Shown here: in pieces, positions 6,769 to 12,767 of the stretch | How positions within the stretch are numbered: the first letter of the stretch is position 1 | Layout: each line of letters starts with the position of its first letter | From: CAZUPF01 sp964622035 | Lineage (GTDB): Bacteria > Patescibacteriota > WWE3 > JAUXAW01 > JAYEID01 | Direction of reading: 5' to 3' | Assembly: GCA_964622035.1 (NCBI GenBank) | Contig: CAZUPF010000007.1 | Coordinates: 1 to 24,377 of the forward strand | DNA: 24,377 nucleotides | Translations under genes and position numbers: made by a program | The notes under the pieces: generated by a model | What the model was told of the DNA's origin: nothing | The model's database searches: none | Seen by the model: the letters and a program-made list of their open reading frames with translations, nothing else

Positions 6769-7160
6769 TGGTGGAGATGGGGGGAGTCGAACCCCCGTCT
6801 TGAAAAGTCACTTCGAAAGATGCTACAAGCGTAGTTGGCCTAAATAAGCTTAGAAGCCCCGACCAACAGGAGCTGTTTCTAAGTATTGGTCAAAAAACTT
6901 AGGCATAAATCAGACCGTAAAATATACCGCATCCCAACTAAATGATGCCCAACTAAGCCCCGCTGGGAAAATGCCTAGCGGACACCTCAATTACGCAAAT
7001 GCGTATCGAGGAGCAGCGGGGACCAATGTCGACGCGAGTCGATCAAAAGCCTCCCCTACTTTGTTCAATAAGTTGACACTTATTTGCTTTTGAGAGTTAA
7101 CAAGATCTCACTTGGCTTGATCTCCCGAAATTCGTTTCCAATCGAAACCGGGTCATCCCC
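6769..7160 (-). ncRNA. ssrA: Transfer-messenger RNA (tmRNA)
   Basis: A one-piece tmRNA of 392 bases. The 5' end GGGGATG pairs with 3' CATCTCC and includes the G3-U70 wobble used by alanyl-tRNA synthetase. Discriminator A and CCA are encoded (6772-6769), and the T-arm is GGGGGTTCGACTCCCCC. Pseudoknot 1 can be drawn: TGAGA (7110-7106) with TCTCA (7095-7091), and TTGTT (7103-7099) with AACAA (7065-7061), with an extra 7-bp hairpin AATAAGT/ACTTATT (7084-7067) in its loop. A tag frame ends inside a long hairpin (P5, 6985-7011), as in other tmRNAs. With SmpB it rescues stalled ribosomes. smpB is the gene directly upstream. Confidence 0.97.
6991..7050 (-). other. Predicted tmRNA proteolysis-tag reading frame
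   Basis: Ten bases after the last pseudoknot-1 strand (the same distance as in E. coli tmRNA) lies GCT, an alanine resume codon. It opens a 19-codon frame ending in TAA (6993-6991): AFDRLASTLVPAAPRYAFA. The stop lies in the apical part of hairpin P5. The hydrophobic C-terminus YAFA resembles the usual YALAA degron but is not identical. The resume codon is an inference; a shorter tag starting at GTC (7023) would have the same C-terminus. Confidence 0.6.
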
Positions 7161-7223
7161 AGATAAACCTGGAACGGTGTTAAAGTGCCAAACAGACGCC
7201 AAAACTTACCTAGCTACAGGCCT

Positions 7224-7252
7224 ATTCTAGCAGAACTGAGACAAAAATACAA
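7224..7252 (-). promoter_or_regulatory. Promoter of ssrA
   Basis: -35 TTGTAT (7252-7247), 17-base spacer, extended -10 TGC-TAGAAT (7229-7224). It begins just after the smpB stop codon. Transcription would start about 55 bases before mature tmRNA, leaving a leader for RNase P. Confidence 0.7.
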
Positions 7253-7253
7253 G

Positions 7254-7712
7254 CTAGGAGGCGCGCTGGTCCTCTTTCAGCACCCGCCGCTTGTCCCTCT
7301 CCACCGCCCCCCTCTTCAGCTCCCCTCGCCGATCCCTCTTTGTCCTTCCCCGGCAGACCCCGACCTCCAGTTTTGCTAAACCGTGACGAAGATAAAGCCG
7401 CAAAGGAACCAAAGCCATCCCCTTCCGAACATCAAGGCCAGCAAGGCGATCAATCTCTTTCCGTTGTAGCAGTAATTTCCGCCGCCGTCCGGGATCAAAG
7501 GCCCCCTTGGGAGCCTTGGGGTAAGGATCGATCCACAGCCCCAAGACAAAGGCCTCGTTACCAACAATCTTGACATGGCTCGAGCCAAGACTAATTCGGC
7601 CCGATCGAATACTTTTAATCTCCGCCCCCAAGAGCTCGATCCCCGCCTCAACAGTTTCCGAAACGGCAAAGCGGTGAAAGGCCCGACGGTTAGTAGTGAT
7701 TATCTCTGGCAT
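7254..7712 (-). CDS. smpB: SsrA-binding protein SmpB
   Basis: SmpB binds tmRNA and brings it to stalled ribosomes. The 152-residue protein matches the family throughout: TTNRRAFHRF at the start, ELLGAEIKSIRSGRISLGSSHV in the RNA-binding barrel, LWIDPYP, RKLLLQRKEIDRL, GMALVPLRLYLRHG, and the basic tail KRDRRGELKRG that enters the mRNA channel. The start chosen is the ATG before PEIITTN; an in-frame extension to 7769 would run into the upstream gene and has no family support. It follows the propeller gene by 7 bases and precedes ssrA, so the protein and its RNA partner are neighbours. Confidence 0.97.
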   Translation of the reverse strand: MPEIITTNRRAFHRFAVSETVEAGIELLGAEIKSIRSGRISLGSSHVKIVGNEAFVLGLWIDPYPKAPKGAFDPGRRRKLLLQRKEIDRLAGLDVRKGMALVPLRLYLRHGLAKLEVGVCRGRTKRDRRGELKRGAVERDKRRVLKEDQRAS

Positions 7713-7719
7713 AGTTTTA

Positions 7720-9555
7720 TCAGTTAGACAAAGCGAACTCCCAAATTCTACCATCAACGGATAGAACATAGGCGGTCTTCTCGTCCTGACTAATCGCCAA
7801 GGCCCGAGGCTCCCCCCACCGGGAATCTACATACTGCCCCAAAAGAGCCCCATCCTTGGCAAAACGAAGGACGCGAGGGCGCCCACCATCGAGTATATAG
7901 AGGGCACTCGCTCCCCACCAAGTAACAATATCCCTAGGCCGCGCAATCGGCCCCCCCAACTGCTCCTGAAAAGCAAAGTCAATCTCCCGCCCCCGAGAAA
8001 AGCAGCGCAAAACCCCCAACTGCCCCCCGCCGGGAGCCGCTGGAAGCAGGGACCACAGGTAGATGTAACCATCAATTGTCATTCGAGAATCCTCACTAAG
8101 AGTAACCTCTCCCCTGAGCCAAGGCTGGAGTACCGGCTCCCCAGAGCTCCCCAGAGGCACCTTGAAAAGCTGGCTCTGCGCTGCCGAGAGTAAGTAAAGA
8201 TTGCTCCCAAAACACGCCACGTCAACAATATTTAAGTCCGCGGCATAAGACACCCGACGCAGGGGCTCCCCAGCAGACCCAAAGACCAAAACCCCACTCT
8301 CTCCCCAAATGAACACCTGGTCCTCGCAAAAACCCAAACCTCGTGGTGCCAACAATCCCTCCCGCAAGCTCTTCACCCCCGAACCGCTAGCAAACTCCGC
8401 TTCCAGCACCTGCCCGTGCCCGCTATCCAAAATAAGAAGTCCGCCCTCCCCCACCGCTAGATCCTGTGCTATTACCCCCGGAACCTGCCGGCCCAAATCG
8501 CGGAACAGCCGTGAGGAAACTGGATTAATTTTTAAAACACGGTGCTCTATTTCAGCAATCTCTTTTTCTAGGGACTGAATTTGGCCCAAACTAGCTCCCA
8601 AAACACGCGCGCCCTCTAGACTCACCCGAGCCTGATCAACTCTCTCCCGAGCTCCCGCAGTATCTAAACCCAAAAGGTTCTGAGCCGCCTCAGTTCTCTC
8701 CACTACCTCAGCCAAAAGATCGTTGGCCTTTTCGCTCCTAACCCGCCGTCTTTCCCCCAACAAGGTGAAGGCCATTGATCCTAAGAGGGCTATACTCAAA
8801 AGGGAGATCGCCACGGGTAGCCGCTTTCTGGCAGAGGAGGGGCGAGAAGAGCTAGTTTGAGAAACATACACCGGCCGGCGCCGCTGTGTCAGCCGGCGAA
8901 GAAGCACGGAGATACCCCATGGGCTAGCGGCCGGCTCCTCCCGAGTGATGTCGCCCACTAAACCAGCACCCCCAAAAACTGCAGACTTCTCCTTCCACCC
9001 CAGCTCCTCCCAAGGTAAACCCTCTCGGAACGAGCTGGGAGGAAGAACGCGCGCCAACGGGGAGGTAAGCAGGATAAAACGGTCGCCAGACTCGGCAAGC
9101 AGTGTTTTTACCCAAACGGCGCTTTCCCCCAAACCGCCACCGGAAGCCGATCCCTGGGAAGGTAGCCCCCGCAAGGGGAGAAAACTACCTCCCCGCAAAA
9201 CAGACACCGCCCCACTACCGAGCCGTACTAAGGACAGCGTTTCACTCCCCAACCCAACCGCCGCAAGGTGCCACGCCTCCTCCGGCAACTGGTAATCTTT
9301 GGCCGCGCCTTTCGCGGCCGCAACCGCCTGTTGCAACACATCCACCGGCAAGCCCTTACCACAGGTGTAGGCCATGCGAAACCCGTCCCAAATAGCTTTC
9401 CCAATAAGGGGCGGGTCGCTCCGAGCTCCCGAGGGCCCGTTTATAGCCAAAACACAGAAAAGCCTGTCCTCGGAGGAGAAGGCTGCTGCCCATTGCCCCT
9501 GCACTTCAGAGGAGAAGGGAACAAACCTGCGCACAACAACTCGCAACTCCTGCAT
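7720..9555 (-). CDS. Membrane-anchored protein: PP2C-like N-domain, coiled coil and C-terminal beta-propeller
   Basis: A 611-residue protein of a type seen in CPR genomes; function unknown. Residues 1-210 have the outline of a PP2C-type phosphatase fold (FSSEVQGQWAAAF ... GDRFILLTSPLARVL) but lack the metal-binding aspartates of active PP2C (no DGxG/DG pairs where expected), so it may be a sensor rather than an enzyme. A basic linker leads to one membrane helix (about 247-267), then a charged coiled coil (about 268-343). The C-terminal part (348-611) has repeating NHL/beta-propeller-like strands (GEPLRRVSY, RPRVLRFAKDGALLGQYV, RALAISQDEKTAYVL). The likely topology is N-domain inside, propeller outside. 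The start is the ATG 4 bases after the preceding stop; the longer frame to 9606 would overlap that gene. Confidence 0.82.
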   Translation of the reverse strand: MQELRVVVRRFVPFSSEVQGQWAAAFSSEDRLFCVLAINGPSGARSDPPLIGKAIWDGFRMAYTCGKGLPVDVLQQAVAAAKGAAKDYQLPEEAWHLAAVGLGSETLSLVRLGSGAVSVLRGGSFLPLRGLPSQGSASGGGLGESAVWVKTLLAESGDRFILLTSPLARVLPPSSFREGLPWEELGWKEKSAVFGGAGLVGDITREEPAASPWGISVLLRRLTQRRRPVYVSQTSSSRPSSARKRLPVAISLLSIALLGSMAFTLLGERRRVRSEKANDLLAEVVERTEAAQNLLGLDTAGARERVDQARVSLEGARVLGASLGQIQSLEKEIAEIEHRVLKINPVSSRLFRDLGRQVPGVIAQDLAVGEGGLLILDSGHGQVLEAEFASGSGVKSLREGLLAPRGLGFCEDQVFIWGESGVLVFGSAGEPLRRVSYAADLNIVDVACFGSNLYLLSAAQSQLFKVPLGSSGEPVLQPWLRGEVTLSEDSRMTIDGYIYLWSLLPAAPGGGQLGVLRCFSRGREIDFAFQEQLGGPIARPRDIVTWWGASALYILDGGRPRVLRFAKDGALLGQYVDSRWGEPRALAISQDEKTAYVLSVDGRIWEFALSN

Positions 9556-9559
9556 AGAT

Positions 9560-9784
9560 TTAGAAAATAACACTCGCTGCGGCAATGACGCCAAGAAGAC
9601 TGACAAGAAAGTGGAGCAGGGCCAAACCCAGAATTGGTTTGGAGAGGTTTGTCCGCACGCTAGAGGTAAGGAGAGCTACCTGCTTCAGAACCAAAACAGA
9701 GAAGATAAAATAGAGAGTCGTCCCCCCCGCAAAAATGTACTCGAAAATGGTAACTAAGTCTAGACCCAAGTATTTATTGTTCAT
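9560..9784 (-). CDS. Small two-helix membrane protein (74 aa)
   Basis: It has two hydrophobic helices (about 10-33 and 48-73) separated by a short polar loop (TSSVRTNLSKP). The shape and position recall the DUF5657-type small proteins of CPR bacteria, but I cannot confirm this. It is translationally coupled on both sides: its ATG lies inside the last codons of the PH-domain gene (11-base overlap), and its stop is 4 bases before the next start. That supports a real gene working with its neighbours, perhaps as a subunit of one membrane complex. Confidence 0.72.
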   Translation of the reverse strand: MNNKYLGLDLVTIFEYIFAGGTTLYFIFSVLVLKQVALLTSSVRTNLSKPILGLALLHFLVSLLGVIAAASVIF

Positions 9785-10331
9785 GTAACTTATCTATCAA
9801 ATCGGTAATTAAATCGTGAACCTTTGCCGGCTCCGGAACATCGGAAAAATCGAACACGCAAGTCTCTGCTGCCGTCTGAATAGTAACATCCCCAAAGTCA
9901 AAGATGGTCCGCAGAGCGCCCCCAACCTGGTGAGTAACATCCTGAATCTGACCAAGCTCCGCCTCGGAGAGGCGGTAAAACAGAAACCCAAAGTAATCGA
10001 GGTCAATGATTCGCCGATCGGTAACCAGGTAAATATTAAAAAACCAAGATAGGAAGGAGAGAATCCCGTAGCCAAAAGTCAGAAGGTACCAAAACAGCAA
10101 AAGTAAAACACGGAGCCGTAGGGGGAGGGGCGAAATGTCCAACAGCGTTCCGGACAAGGCTGATTGCAGAAAAACAGGGGTCAGCGACATTAGACCAATA
10201 ATGAGCACGGAGGGAAGAAAGGTTACCGGATGCTGGCGGAGAAGTAGGATAATCCTCTCCCCCGGCTCCTGATCACGAAATCCTATATTTCGAGGAAACT
10301 CGGCATACGCCGCCAACGCCGAATTCTTCAT
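9774..10331 (-). CDS. PH-domain (YdbS/bPH2-like) membrane protein
   Basis: A 185-residue protein. A short N-terminal soluble part (FRDQEPGERIILLLRQHP, the usual entry into this family) is followed by two membrane helices (about 38-60 and 72-98). A bacterial PH-like domain follows, starting with the YLVTDRRIIDLDYFGFLF motif and continuing LGQIQDVTHQVGGALRTIFDFGDVTIQTA. Family knowledge: such proteins are membrane scaffolds of unknown precise role. The start at MKNSALAAY is chosen because an extended -10 (TGC-TACAAT) ends 9 bases before it and overlaps the coding region of any longer version. It is the first gene of the operon leading to smpB. Confidence 0.9.
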   Translation of the reverse strand: MKNSALAAYAEFPRNIGFRDQEPGERIILLLRQHPVTFLPSVLIIGLMSLTPVFLQSALSGTLLDISPLPLRLRVLLLLFWYLLTFGYGILSFLSWFFNIYLVTDRRIIDLDYFGFLFYRLSEAELGQIQDVTHQVGGALRTIFDFGDVTIQTAAETCVFDFSDVPEPAKVHDLITDLIDKLHEQ

Positions 10332-10340
10332 AGCGAGGCC

Positions 10341-10346
10341 ATTGTA
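10341..10346 (-). promoter_or_regulatory. Extended -10 for the PH-smpB operon
   Basis: TGC-TACAAT ends 9 bases before the ATG at 10331. The spacer contains the T-run of the preceding terminator; no good -35 is visible. Confidence 0.6.
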
Positions 10347-10350
10347 GCAC

Positions 10351-10373
10351 AAAAAAGCTGGAAGGTTACCAGC
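10351..10373 (-). terminator. Rho-independent terminator after the TPR gene
   Basis: Minus strand: GCTGG, loop TAACCTT, CCAGC, then six T. It begins 8 bases after the TGA at 10381-10383 and ends 4 bases before the -10 of the next operon, so terminator and promoter are interlocked. Confidence 0.7.
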
Positions 10374-10380
10374 GCAGTCC

Positions 10381-10959
10381 TCACTGGGAGAGCAGCTCCT
10401 CGTAAAGAGCGCGAGCCTCGGGGTAATCTGGTTTAAGCTCCAAGGCCCGAGCTACGGCCCCGAGAGCCGTTAGAGCCTCTTCCTGATCCAAAAAGATCAA
10501 AGACTGAAAATACCACAGGGTGGGATCCGTGGGGCAGAGAGCAACCGCCCGCTGGACCACTCCGGATACCGCTAAAGAATAGCGCGGGTCTAGCCGGGAA
10601 AGAGCAAAGTAGGTAGGAATTAAAGATTTCAGGGTAAGCAGGTTGCGGGGGTTTAGCTCCCTAGCCGCCTGGGACTCAGCAGCCGCCTGGGCTACCCAGC
10701 GTCCCTGCTCTTCACCAGCTGAAACCTGAGCGAGTCCGGCATAGACCGCCGTCAGCTCGCGGTGATAGGCCGGCTCCCTCGGCCAGAGACGGGTCGCCTC
10801 CTCCAAAGACTCCTGCGCCGCCAAGAGGTAACCCGCATCGGCCAGCGACCGGCCCCGCGCGTAGGCCATGTCCGCCCGCAGCCAAACGGTGATCTGGAAG
10901 AGGAAAAAGAGCGCACCAGCAACTACTACCAAAGTGAGAAACTTCTTCACTAAAACCAT
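10381..10959 (-). CDS. Membrane-anchored TPR-repeat protein
   Basis: A 192-residue protein with an N-terminal signal anchor (about 5-27), then helical repeats of TPR type. Examples are AGYLLAAQESLEEATRLWP, LWYFQSLIFLDQEEALTALGAVARALELKPDYPEARALYEEL, with the typical 'P-x-x-P' ends of repeats. TPRs bind other proteins. Similar repeats are often fused to the C-terminus of O-antigen-ligase-like proteins in this kind of bacterium; here a separate ligase gene lies 1.8 kb upstream, so this may be its detached partner (inference). A TAGAAT box ends 6 bases before the ATG, placing the transcription start on the A of ATG. It has its own terminator. Confidence 0.85.
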   Translation of the reverse strand: MVLVKKFLTLVVVAGALFFLFQITVWLRADMAYARGRSLADAGYLLAAQESLEEATRLWPREPAYHRELTAVYAGLAQVSAGEEQGRWVAQAAAESQAARELNPRNLLTLKSLIPTYFALSRLDPRYSLAVSGVVQRAVALCPTDPTLWYFQSLIFLDQEEALTALGAVARALELKPDYPEARALYEELLSQ

Positions 10960-10965
10960 ACCCTT

Positions 10966-10971
10966 ATTCTA
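10966..10971 (-). promoter_or_regulatory. -10 box of the TPR gene (leaderless)
   Basis: TAGAAT with 6 bases to the ATG; the seventh base, the usual start point, is the A of the start codon. No convincing -35. Confidence 0.5.
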
Positions 10972-10996
10972 CCACCCCACCCCTCCTGCACCCACC

Positions 10997-11035
10997 AAAA
11001 GAAAAGGAGCCGGGGTCCTGGAAATGGACCTCGGC
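10997..11035 (-). terminator. Rho-independent terminator after the 11051-11569 gene
   Basis: Minus strand: 10-bp stem GCCGAGGTCC / GGACCCCGGC (one G-T pair) with loop ATTTCCA, followed by TCCTTTTCTTTT. It starts 15 bases after the stop codon. Confidence 0.85.
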
Positions 11036-11050
11036 CCCCGACAATAAAGG

Positions 11051-11569
11051 CTATCCCACCGCCTGATCTTCCTCAAAAGTCCGCAGGGCGCGCTCGGCGG
11101 TCCCCAGCGCTAGCTGCGCCAAGGCTTCCTCCTCAAAAGCCCGCGTTTTGCGCCCCTGTACCTTCTCCAATTCTCCTCGGGCACGACTGACCGCAAGCTC
11201 GCGGGCCCTACGCCGCGTGAGGAGGCGACACCGCTTCTGCAATGCAGGATTCTGACGCAATCGGTGCGCAAGACACGTCACCACCTCCAAGATAAACTTG
11301 TGGTAGTTGCTAACCATCTGGTGCATTTTGGTGATGATACGCAGCCCATCGACCAGACCGATTATCTGGACAGTGCTCCCCCCAAAATCGTCCACTACCT
11401 GGTTAAGAACTCCCCGAACTTCCTCCGCGGGAAATTCCTCCAATGCCATCCCCGGAGGGGACAGTGCCGTAAAGACTACTTCCCAGAGTCCGTCACCCTC
11501 TGCATCTTGCCGCTGCCCCCCATAGGTTACTTCGATAATAAATGTGCCCCCTACACTAACCCAACTCAT
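11051..11569 (-). CDS. Unrecognised 172-residue protein
   Basis: I do not recognise this protein. The N-terminal third looks like beta strands (SVGGTFIIEVTYGGQ, LWEVVFTALSPPGM). The middle is mixed (VDDFGGSTVQIIGLVDGLRII). The C-terminal half is helical and rich in Arg, Glu and Ala (LTRRRARELAVSRARGELEKV ... EEALAQLALGTAERALRTFEED). No signal peptide, membrane helix or metal motif is seen. The start is decided by AAGGAGG five bases before the ATG (a GTG one codon earlier is too close), a much better ribosome-binding site than most neighbours have. It is its own transcription unit: a 66-base or longer leader, and a strong terminator 15 bases behind the stop. Confidence 0.75.
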   Translation of the reverse strand: MSWVSVGGTFIIEVTYGGQRQDAEGDGLWEVVFTALSPPGMALEEFPAEEVRGVLNQVVDDFGGSTVQIIGLVDGLRIITKMHQMVSNYHKFILEVVTCLAHRLRQNPALQKRCRLLTRRRARELAVSRARGELEKVQGRKTRAFEEEALAQLALGTAERALRTFEEDQAVG

Positions 11570-11641
11570 CACTCCCTCCTTCAGCTACTAAGCCGCGCCT
11601 TTCTGTTGGGCGGCCCAAACTTAGACCCACAATCTCCTAAA

Positions 11642-11647
11642 ATTCTA
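11642..11647 (-). promoter_or_regulatory. Possible -10 of the 11051-11569 gene
   Basis: TAGAAT on the minus strand, about 72 bases before the ATG; the -35 is unclear. If right, this gene has a real leader of about 66 bases, containing a small TTGGG/CCCAA hairpin (about 11604-11616). Confidence 0.35.
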
Positions 11648-11696
11648 GTCAGAGAGTAGCACAAGAGGATCAAAAACACTAGCCTATGGGCCACAA

Positions 11697-11771
11697 AGCC
11701 CGCAGCTAGTTTTCAAAAAGAATCAAACAGACCCGCCGGGTGCAGCCAAAGAAACAACGCTGCGGGCTGCA
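11697..11771 (-). repeat. Overlapping inverted repeats (alternative stems) in the 218-base intergenic region
   Basis: A 10-bp perfect inverted repeat GCTGCGGGCT/AGCCCGCAGC (11697-11706 with 11759-11768) overlaps a 7-bp one, TGCAGCC/GGCTGCA (11741-11747 with 11765-11771). The two stems share bases 11765-11768, so only one can form at a time. A small ACCC-GGC-GGGT hairpin followed by a T-rich stretch (11741-11715 on the minus strand) lies between them. This could be the terminator region of the HD-ASCH operon or a switch in the leader of the next gene. The rest of 11570-11787 holds only the possible promoter and SD described separately. Confidence 0.45.
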
Positions 11772-11787
11772 TCTGGGAACCGTGGCG

Positions 11788-12141
11788 TCAAAAAACAAGC
11801 TTGTCGAATTTAAACTCCACATAAGTAATCGAGCTGCTCTCGTCAAGCGAGTACCATTTCCTCAAAGAACCAATCAAAGCCTTTCTATCCGAGTAGCCGC
11901 ACCTCACCGCATCCTTATCAGTCAAGGCGGAAACGCTAAGGATGAAACTCTTGATTATCGTAGCTGTGCCAACCCGCTCCTCCTCCACCCCGTCAAAAAG
12001 GTTCGGCAGCTCCGAAGCATAAACCTGCACCACCTGCCCAGGAACGAAATGGGCCGGGTAGTCAAAAATAGTGCTCGTTTTTTCGCCCCTAAGCAACTTC
12101 TCTTTGTAGGGACCGGAAAAATGAAATCCTAAGATGGCCAT
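11788..12141 (-). CDS. ASCH-domain protein
   Basis: A 117-residue, single-domain protein of the ASCH superfamily (PUA-like fold). Typical features are the early GEKTSTI element (19-25), the VPGQVVQVYASE strand, and the VGTATIIKSFILSVSALTDKDAVRCGYSDRKAL stretch followed by an aromatic edge strand (ITYVEFKFD). ASCH proteins bind RNA or nucleotides, and some hydrolyse modified nucleosides; the activity here is unknown. The ATG is one base past the stop of the HD-domain gene, so both are made from one mRNA. Confidence 0.85.
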   Translation of the reverse strand: MAILGFHFSGPYKEKLLRGEKTSTIFDYPAHFVPGQVVQVYASELPNLFDGVEEERVGTATIIKSFILSVSALTDKDAVRCGYSDRKALIGSLRKWYSLDESSSITYVEFKFDKLVF

Positions 12142-12142
12142 A

Positions 12143-12727
12143 TTACTTTAGAGCGTACCTCTTCTTAAAACATTCAAAATGGGGCTGGGTATACTCCCTA
12201 ATTTCAGAGACAACGATTTTCTCCCAATCCTCCAAAGCCTTTTGGGCATTACTTTCCACCGCGGCCCTCCAGGAAGGGTCTCGCTCGGAAAACAGCCCCT
12301 TTGCCACATCGAAAAAATACCTTTCCCAAAAAAGGGTCGTGAAGTGGGAGGCCCCATCACAGGAAGCCAAAATCCTTGACTCCGTGCTTTCAGGATCGGG
12401 GGGATCAAAAGAGTGCTCTCTAATGCAAGCAGCAACAGTTAGGATCGTAGTTTCGGGAAACGCAATTTCCGATAAGTACCTCTCAACCTCACCAGCACCG
12501 GCCTTAGCGTGGTCCTTCATACCTAACAACTTGCCTAAATCATGCAGAAGAGCCGCGGGGCGAAGGATTGACATATCGGCACCGAGCGCCGGGCCAAATT
12601 TCTCGCATAACCGAACTACTTCACTCACGTGTTCCTCCCAATACCACTCTCTATCCCTAAAATCCGCCCGGTGACAGAGCTCAACCACATAATCCTTGAT
12701 GGTACTGTCGAACTCCTTACTAGACAT
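12143..12727 (-). CDS. HD-domain phosphohydrolase
   Basis: A 194-residue metal-dependent phosphohydrolase of the HD superfamily. The metal-binding series is intact: H33, H62-D63 in ALLHDLGK, H73, H105 and D124. The C-terminus is helical. The substrate is unknown; HD proteins of this size act on nucleotides, phosphorylated sugars or cyclic dinucleotides. It is the first gene of a two-gene operon with the ASCH protein; a nucleic-acid or nucleotide clean-up role for the pair is an inference. The start is supported by a good promoter (TTGACT-17-TAGTAT) whose -10 ends 11 bases before the ATG. Confidence 0.88.
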   Translation of the reverse strand: MSSKEFDSTIKDYVVELCHRADFRDREWYWEEHVSEVVRLCEKFGPALGADMSILRPAALLHDLGKLLGMKDHAKAGAGEVERYLSEIAFPETTILTVAACIREHSFDPPDPESTESRILASCDGASHFTTLFWERYFFDVAKGLFSERDPSWRAAVESNAQKALEDWEKIVVSEIREYTQPHFECFKKRYALK

Positions 12728-12738
12728 AAGCTACAACC

Positions 12739-12767
12739 ATACTAAGAAATAGCTGGGCCCGAGTCAA
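12739..12767 (-). promoter_or_regulatory. Promoter of the HD-ASCH operon
   Basis: -35 TTGACT (12767-12762), exactly 17 bases, -10 TAGTAT (12744-12739). It lies in the 3' end of the upstream ligase gene. Predicted leader about 4-5 bases. Confidence 0.75.

Noticed and set aside
7045..7087. Alternative tmRNA tag starting with GCA-AAT-AAG at 7087
   Set aside because: This frame runs through the 7-bp hairpin and the pseudoknot strand AACAA, and ends in GGF with TGA outside hairpin P5, unlike known tags.
7713..7769. Longer start for smpB at 7769
   Set aside because: The extra 19 residues do not match the family, and the frame would overlap the upstream gene by about 50 bases.
9556..9606. Longer start of the phosphatase-like/propeller gene
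   Set aside because: It would overlap the 74-residue membrane protein gene; the ATG 4 bases after that gene's stop fits operon spacing.
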